A stretch of 12,523 nt of DNA. It comes from JAZSMS01 sp045536015. Lineage in GTDB: Bacteria; Bacillota; Clostridia; Christensenellales; QALW01. The stretch covers positions 1 to 12,523 of the forward strand of contig JAZSMS010000036.1 in NCBI GenBank assembly GCA_045536015.1, read 5' to 3'. Shown here one piece after another: positions 1 to 6,756 of the stretch. The translations under genes were made by a program, and so were the position numbers. A model generated the notes under the pieces. It saw nothing but the letters and a program-made list of their open reading frames with translations. It had not been told where the DNA came from and made no database searches. The stretch's first letter is position 1. Each line of letters opens with the position of its first letter.

Positions 1-404
1 GCTGAATAAGAGCCACCCCAACAAAGCTGAACGCGTGCGCCAAATTTGCAGGTTGCACCCTTTTTAGCGCATTTTACATAAAAAGAATAATAATACGTGC
101 CTTCACCTTGTTCAAGAATAATATCAAGCGCACGAGAAAGACGCGGTACTGAATATGCTTGTGTTCTTCCCGTAACCTTTACGCAATAGCCATCGTCATC
201 AGCAGAATCTTCATCGCACTGCTCACCGAGAGCACTATCAAAAGTCCACGGAAGTATCCCGTCATCAAAGTTTGGGTTAAAGCCATACATTTCAAGCAAG
301 TTAGGCGAAGCACCCGTATTTGTTGCATTTGCTACTAAACAAATTCCCGAAAACGTTCCAAGCAATAACGCAAAAGCAACAAGTAAAGTAATAAACTTTT
401 TCAT
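1..404 (-). CDS. Secreted protein with N-terminal CBM4/9-like module (partial)
   Basis: The gene starts at 404 on the minus strand and runs off the left edge, leaving about 134 codons with no stop. It opens with a typical signal peptide: MKK, then a hydrophobic stretch and a likely cut after Ala in the VANA region near residue 27. The mature part begins with a jelly-roll carbohydrate-binding pattern: NPNFDDG, then W, then a VKVTGRT segment, then YYYSFYVK. This order is the CBM4/9 pattern seen at the N-termini of xylanases and esterases. A ribosome binding site (AAGGA type) lies just upstream, and an extended -10 promoter sits at 469-497. The catalytic part, if any, lies outside the window, so the enzyme class is unknown. 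The similar N-terminal module of the next gene suggests that both proteins bind glycans outside the cell. The start is firm; the CBM call is by pattern only. Confidence 0.75.
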   Translation of the reverse strand, partial: MKKFITLLVAFALLLGTFSGICLVANATNTGASPNLLEMYGFNPNFDDGILPWTFDSALGEQCDEDSADDDGYCVKVTGRTQAYSVPRLSRALDIILEQGEGTYYYSFYVKCAKKGATCKFGARVQLCWGGSYS

Positions 405-468
405 TTGTCTTTTCCTTTCCAAATACAAAAATTAACTTATTGTGCAAATAAATATATCCACCTTACTG

Positions 469-497
469 AATATAGCATAAACACACTTTGCTTTCAA
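469..497 (-). promoter_or_regulatory. Promoter of the CBM protein gene
   Basis: Read on the minus strand, TTGAAA (492-497) and TATATT (469-474) are separated by 17 bases. The -10 box is preceded by TGC, giving an extended -10. Transcription would start near 462, leaving a leader of about 58 bases before the ATG at 404. It shows that this gene has its own promoter rather than depending on the esterase gene upstream. Confidence 0.6.
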
Positions 498-550
498 GCA
501 TTATTTTGTTATTTAGTTTCGTTTAATACAATATTTTCGAACATTACAAA

Positions 551-573
551 AAGACGGGCATTTAGCCCGTCTT
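551..573 (-). terminator. Rho-independent terminator after the esterase gene
   Basis: A perfect 9-base-pair stem (551-559 with 565-573) encloses a 5-base loop. On the minus strand the GC-rich stem is followed by a run of five T. It lies 27 bases past the stop codon at 600 and separates the esterase gene from the next minus-strand gene. The rest of the 405-599 gap holds only the promoter of the downstream gene. Confidence 0.85.
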
Positions 574-599
574 TTATGTTTTAACTGATGTTTTTTAAC

Positions 600-2645
600 T
601 TATTTAAAATCCTTGCGAAGCACTGCGTCTTTCTTTTTCTTTAAAACTACAACAACTGCTGCGGCTACTGCAGCTACTACAACGCCTAAGCTTACCCAAA
701 GCCAAGTAAGATTTTTACTATTTTCTTCGGGAATTTCGTAGGTGGGAACTCTTGTTGCGTCGGGTGCATTAGGTTTATTTGTTGTGCCAGGAACGTTGGT
801 TGCGTCAGGTGTTACGTCGGGGTTAGAATCATCGGGTGTAGCGGTTGGGTTTTGTGTTGTACCCTCGCTATTCATCGAGCCCTCTTCGTGATATGCCTTT
901 AATACTGCCGCAAGCTTTTCTGCCGCATAGTCGGCTGCATCAGGAAGAAGATGAATACTATCTTCCGGTGTAAGATATTTATCTTTCATTGTTGATTCGG
1001 TATGGAGATTCCAATCGGCAGTTGAAATAAATTCTACTCTATCAAGCTCGTCTGCAATCTTTTCTATTTCGTCACCCCCTGCATCACGCGTAACGTTAGA
1101 ATACGGCTCCATAAGGAATATAGTTGCATTTGGATGTTTTTGAAGCAATGTTTGAACAAACTTTTTATACTCTGCAGCATAAGTCTTTTTGTTGTTTGCG
1201 CTTTGTTTGATATAGTAGTTATCATTTGTACCTAAATTTACAACAATATAATCTAGATCTTGCTTGCTGAAATCATATTTCATAGTAGGATCAACGTTTG
1301 AAAAACGCTCATAACGCTCGGGCATAAGCTCGTTACCGGGACGAATAACAGCAATAGCACTTCTTGCAACCGCTGAAGCGTGCCAGCCCAATTTTGCCGC
1401 CGTTCTATATGCATACGAATCGGTCCAGGTAAGACTTGAAACACCGCCCGTTTTAGAGGCTGATGAATATGTTTCGTTAATATAACCTTCTGTAATAGAG
1501 TCACCTATAAACTCAATATAAGGTACATCGTCTGCAGGAAGAGTTTTTGCACCCGCATCCATATAAAGTCCTTGGAATACTGCACGATAATAACTCCAAC
1601 GGCCTATTATTTTAAGCGTATACGTTTTGTTGGGGTCAAGCGCAAGCTTACCGCAAGTTAAATCTGTTCCCTCGGTCATATAAACGTATCTGCCAACCTC
1701 ATTAAGTTGAGGATATGCCGCAGGAATTATTGATTTTCCATTTTCGTCTAAAATATCAACGTAAACCTCCGAGCCAATATTTTTTCCGTTATATTTGCCC
1801 ATTGATTTAAGCGTTTTAGTACCTGTAAACTTAACCTCTACACAGCTTTGCCAGCCCGAATAATACACGGTATTGTATTCGGTATTCCATCTACCTGTGT
1901 AAACAATGTTGGGGTCGTTAACGTAAACCTTACCGTCAGCGTGTGTTACACTTCCATCAGCGTTTTTTGCAGGAATTTTAGGTGCGGGTAAATTGAGATT
2001 TCCCGTATTTTCCGAAAGCGAAGAAATCTTTTTAAATTCGCAATCGTCAACGTAAATTTCAAAGTTCTTGTGGGTGTTGTATTCAGTTGCATCCTGTGAA
2101 ATATACATTTGAAGCGAGGATAATATCTGTAAATCTTTATACTTAAAAATCTCTTGTCTAATGGTTAATTTGGTCCACGCGCTACCAACGTTAATCTTGC
2201 TTCCTCCATACCAAGAACGGTAAGGATAAGTGTTTGTTCCTTGAAGTTTACCGCCGCCGTGAACGTAATTATTTGTCCATGTAGGTGTAAATAACGCATA
2301 AAGACTTGCCGTGTTTTTTGATGCGCCTGCAGGCATAACCACCTTTACCCAGCACGAAAATTCATAAATACCCGAGCCAAGCTGATTAACGATTTCGTAA
2401 GCATCATACTGGAACGTTCCGTAGTTTGCCGTACGATCTTTAATCTTTATGCTTTTTGAGCCTGTGCGTGCGTGTGCAGAGCTTATTTCTAACTTACAGC
2501 TTGAAGCTTTAGTCGGTTCAATTTGTCCACTTTCAAAGCTTGGGTTTTCAAGCAAATTTTCACTTGCTGCTTCTGCAACTAAAGTAAAACTTATTGCCGA
2601 AATAACAAGTGTAAGCATTACTATAAATGAAATTATTTTTTTCAT
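600..2645 (-). CDS. Membrane-anchored CBM/SGNH (CE2-type) carbohydrate esterase
   Basis: This 681-residue protein has a signal peptide (1 to about 27), a CBM4/9-like domain (about 30-205), a beta-rich domain typical of the CE2 N-terminus (about 245-365, with YTGRW), and an SGNH hydrolase domain (about 375-585). The SGNH domain shows GDSIT (381-385, nucleophile Ser383), GTND (472-475, oxyanion Asn474) and DSIH (562-565, catalytic His565). A Thr/Pro/Asp-rich linker (about 595-640) leads to one membrane helix (about 647-668) and a KKKK-containing cytoplasmic tail, so it is anchored by its C-terminus and lacks an LPXTG signal. CE2 enzymes remove acetyl groups from xylan, mannan or other glycans; deacetylation here is inferred. 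In the block II region (about 425-435) the sequence is ARSAIAV, without the usual oxyanion glycine. AAGGAG at 2651-2656 fixes the start. It is divergent from an AraC regulator. Confidence 0.82.
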   Translation of the reverse strand: MKKIISFIVMLTLVISAISFTLVAEAASENLLENPSFESGQIEPTKASSCKLEISSAHARTGSKSIKIKDRTANYGTFQYDAYEIVNQLGSGIYEFSCWVKVVMPAGASKNTASLYALFTPTWTNNYVHGGGKLQGTNTYPYRSWYGGSKINVGSAWTKLTIRQEIFKYKDLQILSSLQMYISQDATEYNTHKNFEIYVDDCEFKKISSLSENTGNLNLPAPKIPAKNADGSVTHADGKVYVNDPNIVYTGRWNTEYNTVYYSGWQSCVEVKFTGTKTLKSMGKYNGKNIGSEVYVDILDENGKSIIPAAYPQLNEVGRYVYMTEGTDLTCGKLALDPNKTYTLKIIGRWSYYRAVFQGLYMDAGAKTLPADDVPYIEFIGDSITEGYINETYSSASKTGGVSSLTWTDSYAYRTAAKLGWHASAVARSAIAVIRPGNELMPERYERFSNVDPTMKYDFSKQDLDYIVVNLGTNDNYYIKQSANNKKTYAAEYKKFVQTLLQKHPNATIFLMEPYSNVTRDAGGDEIEKIADELDRVEFISTADWNLHTESTMKDKYLTPEDSIHLLPDAADYAAEKLAAVLKAYHEEGSMNSEGTTQNPTATPDDSNPDVTPDATNVPGTTNKPNAPDATRVPTYEIPEENSKNLTWLWVSLGVVVAAVAAAVVVVLKKKKDAVLRKDFK

Positions 2646-2666
2646 TTTTTCTCCTTTATTTTTAAC

Positions 2667-2705
2667 TTTACATTTATTATAAATGATGTTATACTACAAA
2701 GTAAA
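2667..2705. promoter_or_regulatory. Overlapping divergent promoters, esterase / AraC regulator
   Basis: On the plus strand, TTTACA (2667-2672) and TATACT (2690-2695) with a 17-base spacer should start the AraC transcript near 2702. On the minus strand, TATAAT (2676-2681) with TTTACT (2700-2705) at 18 bases should drive the esterase. The two promoters occupy the same stretch, so the polymerases would compete and one bound regulator could control both genes. The plus -35/-10 pair is the stronger match; the minus -35 is weak, as expected of a promoter that needs an activator. Confidence 0.6.
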
Positions 2706-2753
2706 GTAATATTATGCGTTTTAAACGCCTATTTACTAATAAATTCAACACTC

Positions 2754-2757
2754 GAGG
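2754..2757 (+). promoter_or_regulatory. Ribosome binding site fixing the AraC start at 2765
   Basis: GAGG lies 7 bases before the ATG at 2765. The earlier in-frame ATG at 2714 has no such site and would sit only about 12 bases from the predicted transcript start. The later ATG is therefore the better start. Confidence 0.65.
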
Positions 2758-2764
2758 TTTTCTT

Positions 2765-3607
2765 ATGCAAACAGAATCCTTTATTGACCACACAACCGTA
2801 TGTACAACAAATGATGTTGCAGCTATCTTGCGCACTCTCGAAGAAGGAAAAAGCGTAGAGCCGCATTGGCACAACTTTTTCGAGTTTGAGCTTGTGCTTT
2901 CGGGCAAAATGATACACAAAATCGGTGACAAGGAATACGTTTTATCTCGCGGTGATGCCTATTTAATTTCCAGCAACGGCTTTCATTCAATGGACTTTCC
3001 TGAAGAAACCTCTCTTGTAAACCTTGGCTTTCGCGCCGAGTTTGTAGATGATGCCCTGCGTCATTTTTCGGGAATTGACCTGCGCACTATTTGCGGAAGC
3101 TTTAGCGAGGAAGAAATAAAGCAAATTCTTTTGCTTTGCGAGCAGATAAACACCGAATTAGATGATCGCAAGCTTCTCAACACCACTATAATTTCGGGAA
3201 TTATTGCGCAAATTATAATTATGCTTTTGCGCGTTTCGCCAACGAAACAGCTTCCCGATAACACAAATAAGCTTGTTCAGCGTGCACTTGCTTATATAAA
3301 CGAACACTTTGCCGAGGACCTTTCACTTGAAGAAATTGCACGTTCACTTTCTATAACACCAAACTATTTAGGCAAGATTTTTAAAAGCTCTCTCGGCTAC
3401 TCCTTTAACTACCAATTAAATAAGGTACGTTTAAAAAATGCGTGTAAGCTTTTACTTTCTACAAATGAAAAAACAAGCGAAATTGCAAAAAAATCAGGCT
3501 ATAAAACACCCGAGCATTTTTATCTTACGTTTAAAAAAATGTTTGGAATAAAGCCGTCGGAATATAAACAATCAAACGTTGATAAAAAGAAGGTTGTTTT
3601 CTTTTAA
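2765..3607 (+). CDS. AraC-family transcriptional regulator
   Basis: This is a 280-residue DNA-binding protein (297 if the less likely ATG at 2714 is used). The N-terminal part (about 30-85) is a cupin sensor domain: EPHWHNFFEFELVLSG followed by a GDAYLIS turn, the usual effector pocket of AraC regulators. The C-terminal part (about 172-270) holds the two helix-turn-helix units of the HTH_18 type, with LSLEEIARSL and a closing FKKMFGIKPSEY signature. It stands divergent from the CE2-type esterase with overlapping promoters, so it most likely switches that gene in response to a sugar or oligosaccharide; the ligand is unknown. Regulators of this type next to carbohydrate-active enzymes are usually activators. 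The family call is firm; the target is inferred from position. Confidence 0.9.
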   Translation: MQTESFIDHTTVCTTNDVAAILRTLEEGKSVEPHWHNFFEFELVLSGKMIHKIGDKEYVLSRGDAYLISSNGFHSMDFPEETSLVNLGFRAEFVDDALRHFSGIDLRTICGSFSEEEIKQILLLCEQINTELDDRKLLNTTIISGIIAQIIIMLLRVSPTKQLPDNTNKLVQRALAYINEHFAEDLSLEEIARSLSITPNYLGKIFKSSLGYSFNYQLNKVRLKNACKLLLSTNEKTSEIAKKSGYKTPEHFYLTFKKMFGIKPSEYKQSNVDKKKVVFF

Positions 3608-3612
3608 AAAAT

Positions 3613-3638
3613 AAAACCTCAGGAGCTCCTGAGGTTTT
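3613..3638. terminator. Bidirectional terminator, perfect 26-base palindrome
   Basis: Positions 3613-3625 are the exact reverse complement of 3626-3638, with AAAA on the left and TTTTTT on the right. It lies 6 bases after the AraC stop and 5 bases before the stop of the convergent dehydrogenase gene, so it can end both transcripts. In RNA the innermost bases would open to form the loop. Confidence 0.88.
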
Positions 3639-3642
3639 TTGT

Positions 3643-4668
3643 TTAAAAGCATTTTCTGCATCTTTCCTTGCGGCAAACTTCTATCTTTCCGCAATGGTAG
3701 CAAAGCTCGTTTTCGCACTTGCCTTCGTTTTGTATCTGCAAAATGTTGCTCATAGTAGTTTGCGCTATATTGTCAAGTGCCTCTTTTGTTAAAAAGCCTT
3801 GGTGTGACGTAACAAGCACGTTTGGCATTGAAATAAGCCTTGCCAGGACGTCGTCAGAAATGATATGGTTAGAAAAGTCTCTAAAGAAAACGTTTGATTC
3901 TTCATCATAAACGTCAAGACATGCCGCACCGATATGGCGTTCTTTTATTGCCTGCAAAAGCGCCTCGCTTTCGATCAACGGACCGCGCGAGGTGTTAATT
4001 AGTATAACTCCCTTTTTCATTTTTTTAATAGTATCAGCATTTATCATGCCGTTTGTTTCGTTTGTAAGCGGACAATGAAGCGAGATTATATCGCTTTTTT
4101 GATAAAGTTCGTCAAGCGAAACGTAATTTATATCACTGTTTTCCATTGGATATTTATCATAGGCGATTACGTTCATTCCAAAACCACGGCAAATATCAAT
4201 AAAAACTCTGCCTATCTTACCCGTACCTATAATCCCTACGGTTTTACCGTACAAATCAAATCCCGTAAGTCCGTTTAAGCTAAAGTTAAAGTCTTTAGTA
4301 CGAATATACGCTTTATGCGTGCGGCGCACAATGGTAAGCAACAGTGCCATAGCATGCTCGGCAACGGCATACGGCGAATATGCAGGAACGTGTGTTATAT
4401 GCACCTTGCCGTGTGCCGCCGAAACGTCAACGTTGTTATATCCCGCACATCTAAGCGCAAGATTATGCACACCAAATTCATTAAGCTTTTCGATAACCTG
4501 GCTTGAAACTATATCGTTTACAAAAACGCAAACTGCATCATAGCCCCTTGCAAGCGAAACTGTATCTTCGTTTAACTTTGTTTCAAAATATTTTATTTTT
4601 ACATCGCCTTTAACTTCTTCAAACGAATCAATATCGTATTGTTTTGCATCAAAAAACGCTATTTTCAT
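3643..4668 (-). CDS. ldhA: D-lactate dehydrogenase-type 2-hydroxyacid dehydrogenase with Cys-rich tail
   Basis: This 341-residue NAD-dependent enzyme is expected to reduce pyruvate or another 2-oxoacid to the D-2-hydroxyacid in the cytoplasm, reoxidising NADH during fermentation. Visible marks are the substrate-loop region RCAGYNNVD (73-81), the Rossmann motif GIIGTGKIG (145-153), catalytic Arg228 in NTSRGP, the acidic LDVYDEES segment with Glu257, and catalytic His289 in TSHQGF. YDEES and SHQGFLT favour D-lactate dehydrogenase over phosphoglycerate or formate dehydrogenases. The oddity is the end: after about residue 317 there is a short tail with six cysteines (318, 323, 326, 332, 337, 340), including two CxxC pairs, which the family normally lacks. 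The ATG overlaps the stop of the upstream gene as ATGA, so translation is coupled. The symbol is by family resemblance; other 2-oxoacid substrates are possible. Confidence 0.85.
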   Translation of the reverse strand: MKIAFFDAKQYDIDSFEEVKGDVKIKYFETKLNEDTVSLARGYDAVCVFVNDIVSSQVIEKLNEFGVHNLALRCAGYNNVDVSAAHGKVHITHVPAYSPYAVAEHAMALLLTIVRRTHKAYIRTKDFNFSLNGLTGFDLYGKTVGIIGTGKIGRVFIDICRGFGMNVIAYDKYPMENSDINYVSLDELYQKSDIISLHCPLTNETNGMINADTIKKMKKGVILINTSRGPLIESEALLQAIKERHIGAACLDVYDEESNVFFRDFSNHIISDDVLARLISMPNVLVTSHQGFLTKEALDNIAQTTMSNILQIQNEGKCENELCYHCGKIEVCRKERCRKCF

Positions 4669-5147
4669 TTTTCACTCTCTTTTATTTTTTCGCTTTTTTC
4701 TTTTACAAACTTAACAAGCTCCTCGCCTGTTTTACCTTGCTGAAGCAATAATATAGTCATTCCCGCAAGCTTTTCTTTATCCCGGACGGTTGAAAAGATA
4801 TACGAAATTGTCTGTATACTCTTTTCGTCTATATTTTTTTGAACAAACATTTCAAACAAACGCTTGCGTGCCGAAATAGGCTGCTCGCCGCTTTTTTTGA
4901 CCTTTACAAACGCCTCGTCTTCAAGGTCTTCCTCTGCAATGGCAATTAACGCGTCAACCTTATCCTGCTCGGTTATTTTGCCCGTCTTTTTTAAACGTTC
5001 TTCCAAATATTTATCCGACTTTTCTTTTATTTTGCGCTGACGCATTATCGAATATACCATTTGCTTCATATTCTCATTTGCGCCCGCCGCTTCAATGTCT
5101 TCAAGCAGTTGCTTTTCTCTTTCGGTAAACTTTTCGTTTTGATCCAT
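4665..5147 (-). CDS. Unrecognised charged helical protein, coupled to the dehydrogenase
   Basis: I do not recognise this 160-residue protein. It has no signal peptide or membrane helix and is very rich in Lys and Glu, with long predicted helices: roughly 1-60 and a C-terminal segment from about 110 to 160. The N-terminus (EREKQLLEDIEAAGANENMKQ) and the middle (DALIAIAEEDLEDEAF) look like soluble helical bundles rather than a long coiled coil. A good AGGGG site precedes the ATG, and the promoter at 5175-5203 is close to consensus. Its stop overlaps the dehydrogenase ATG as ATGA, so the two are made together. This suggests, without proving, a related role such as accessory or regulatory partner. 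The lack of cysteines means it does not itself explain the Cys-rich tail of its neighbour. That the gene is real is likely; its function is unknown. Confidence 0.7.
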   Translation of the reverse strand: MDQNEKFTEREKQLLEDIEAAGANENMKQMVYSIMRQRKIKEKSDKYLEERLKKTGKITEQDKVDALIAIAEEDLEDEAFVKVKKSGEQPISARKRLFEMFVQKNIDEKSIQTISYIFSTVRDKEKLAGMTILLLQQGKTGEELVKFVKEKSEKIKESEK

Positions 5148-5174
5148 TTTGTTTCCCCTTAGTGATTTTTTATT

Positions 5175-5203
5175 ATTATAACCCCCAAAAGCATTTTTGT
5201 AAA
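5175..5203 (-). promoter_or_regulatory. Promoter of the hypothetical protein / dehydrogenase operon
   Basis: On the minus strand TTTACA (5198-5203) and TATAAT (5175-5180) are 17 bases apart, nearly consensus. Transcription would begin about 20 bases before the ATG at 5147. It lies back to back with the promoter of the PfkB gene. Confidence 0.68.
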
Positions 5204-5204
5204 C

Positions 5205-5232
5205 TTGACTTTTTAATTTATTGATATAAAAT
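5205..5232 (+). promoter_or_regulatory. Promoter of the PfkB kinase gene
   Basis: TTGACT (5205-5210) and TAAAAT (5227-5232) are separated by 16 bases, placing the start of transcription near 5239 and giving a leader of about 23 bases. It is adjacent to, and divergent from, the promoter at 5175-5203. Confidence 0.6.
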
Positions 5233-5261
5233 ATTTATATAACTTATATTAGGAGAATTTT

Positions 5262-6143
5262 ATGATTTGTACGCTTACATTTAACCCGTCGCTTGATTGC
5301 TTTTTTGACGGCGAAATTTCTTTAAACGCGCTTAACAAGTTTCCCCAGCGCATTACCTTTGGCGGAAAGGGCATTAATGTTTCTGCCTGCCTCAACGCGC
5401 TTGAAGTTAAAAATATTGCACTTGGCTTTTGCGCAGGATTTTCGGGTGCGTGGCTTATAGATCTGCTTAACAAAAATAATATTGCAAACGATTTTGTTTT
5501 TCTTAATAACGGCTTTACACGGATAAACGCTAAAGCAGGCGCAACCGAAATCAATGCCGTTGGTCCTATAGTTAGCCCTGACGATTTTAACAAGCTTATT
5601 AAAAAGCTTGAAAACATAAACTTTGACACGTTAGTTTTATCAGGCTCTGCCCCAAATGGAATTGACGAAGCCTATAAGCGCATTTGCGAAAAATTTAAAA
5701 GCAAACGTCTTATTATTGATACTACGGGCAACAGTCTTAAGGATGCCCTTAAGTTTAAGCCATATTTAATAAAGCCCAATATTTATGAGCTTGGCGAATT
5801 ATTTAACAAGCAACTTAAAACTGATGAAGAAATAATTTTTTATTCTAACGAGCTTATAAAGCTGGGTGCGCAAAACGTGCTTGTTTCGTGCGGTAAAGAT
5901 GGCTTAATTTTTGTTGGTAACGACAAAAAAACACTTAAAGCACGCACGATAAAAGGTAAGGTTTTATCAGCCGTTGCGTGCGGCGACTGCACCGTTGCAG
6001 GTTTTTTGGCAGGAAATAATTTAGATGAAAGCTTTTTACTTGCCTCTGCCTGCGGTAATGCGTGCGCGTTAAGCGGAGGAATACCTGATAAAAACAAAAT
6101 TTTAGATACAAAAAGCAAATTAAACGTAATCAAAATTCAATAA
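5262..6143 (+). CDS. PfkB-family sugar (phosphate) kinase, 1-phosphofructokinase-like
   Basis: This 293-residue cytoplasmic kinase transfers phosphate from ATP to a sugar phosphate. The start ICTLTFNPSLD and the loop FGGKGINVS (33-41) match the 1-phosphofructokinase / tagatose-6-phosphate kinase branch of the PfkB family, as does the KPNIYELGEL segment (171-180). Asp242 in the ACGDCTVAGF segment (239-248) is the expected catalytic base. The anion-hole motif, usually GAGD, is here ACGD, with the first glycine replaced by alanine and a cysteine inside. No fructose PTS or DeoR regulator lies nearby, so fructose 1-phosphate as substrate is only the nearest family guess. An AGGAG site lies 6-7 bases before the ATG. 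No terminator follows, so transcription may continue into the CarD gene 80 bases on. Confidence 0.8.
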   Translation: MICTLTFNPSLDCFFDGEISLNALNKFPQRITFGGKGINVSACLNALEVKNIALGFCAGFSGAWLIDLLNKNNIANDFVFLNNGFTRINAKAGATEINAVGPIVSPDDFNKLIKKLENINFDTLVLSGSAPNGIDEAYKRICEKFKSKRLIIDTTGNSLKDALKFKPYLIKPNIYELGELFNKQLKTDEEIIFYSNELIKLGAQNVLVSCGKDGLIFVGNDKKTLKARTIKGKVLSAVACGDCTVAGFLAGNNLDESFLLASACGNACALSGGIPDKNKILDTKSKLNVIKIQ

Positions 6144-6223
6144 CCAATTTGTGCAAAATGCCCTATGAAATTTTTTTAATTTTTAGATAAAATAGTAGTA
6201 ACAAAAATTTCGGAGGCTTAAAA

Positions 6224-6718
6224 ATGTTTTCTGTAGGCGATACTATTTTATATTCATCCCGCGGCGTTTGCAAAATCGACGAAATCATCTATCACAATGA
6301 TACACCGTTTTATAAACTTGTTCCCGTTTTTTCTCAAGCATATTCTATATCAATTCCGATAAATACTGAAAGTGAAGCAAAAATGCGAAAAATACTTTCC
6401 CGTAAAGAAATAGACGACATGATAGCCTCGCTTTCATTACAGCCGCTTATGTGGATAGATGATGATAAAAAGCGAGCCTTTCATTTTAAGGAAATTTTAA
6501 GTTCAGGTAACCGTCTTGAGATTATGCGACTTATCCGTCTTTTATACGAACGTCAGCTTCTACTCAAAGCAAAAAACAAACGATTACACCTTACCGATGA
6601 GCGAATTTTTAAAGAGGCGGAAGAAATTTTATACAATGAATTTGCATACGTATTAAACATAAAACGTGAGCAGGTTATTGATTTTATTGCAAATAAAATT
6701 ACCGTTTCTTCCAGATAA
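6224..6718 (+). CDS. CarD/CdnL-family RNA polymerase-binding regulator
   Basis: This 164-residue protein matches the stand-alone CarD/CdnL family in full length. The N-terminal part (about 1-58) is the beta-rich domain shared with the transcription-repair factor Mfd (VGDTILYSSRGVCKIDEI), which binds the RNA polymerase beta subunit. The C-terminal part (about 60-160) is helical, with a Trp (77), the RAFHFKEILSSGNRLEIMRL segment and TDERIFKEAEEIL, as in CdnL proteins that stabilise open promoter complexes. In Firmicutes several such paralogues can occur, and this one could be a stress or growth-linked regulator. A GGAGG site (6211-6215) precedes the ATG by 8 bases. A TAAAAT box at 6188-6193 could be a -10, but I see no convincing -35 for it, so an independent promoter is uncertain. 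Confidence 0.88.
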   Translation: MFSVGDTILYSSRGVCKIDEIIYHNDTPFYKLVPVFSQAYSISIPINTESEAKMRKILSRKEIDDMIASLSLQPLMWIDDDKKRAFHFKEILSSGNRLEIMRLIRLLYERQLLLKAKNKRLHLTDERIFKEAEEILYNEFAYVLNIKREQVIDFIANKITVSSR

Positions 6719-6720
6719 AA

Positions 6721-6749
6721 AGACAGTATAGCCAAACACTATACTGTCT
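6721..6749. terminator. Bidirectional terminator between CarD and TetR genes
   Basis: An 11-base-pair perfect stem (6721-6731 with 6739-6749) closes a 7-base loop. It is flanked by a run of A on the left and seven T on the right. It follows the CarD stop directly and lies 7 bases from the stop of the convergent TetR gene, so it probably serves both. Confidence 0.9.
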
Positions 6750-6756
6750 TTTTTTA

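Noticed and set aside
600..740. Sortase (LPXTG) signal at the end of the esterase
   Set aside because: The tail has a membrane helix followed by a basic segment but no LPXTG-like word before it, so simple membrane anchoring is the better reading.
3613..3638. Perfect palindrome considered as a regulator binding site
   Set aside because: It lies between two convergent stop codons with A and T runs at its ends, which fits a bidirectional terminator.
5249..5629. 126-codon open frame on the minus strand, antisense to the PfkB gene
   Set aside because: It is a shadow of the PfkB frame, covers its promoter-proximal start, and has no ribosome binding site or recognisable domain.
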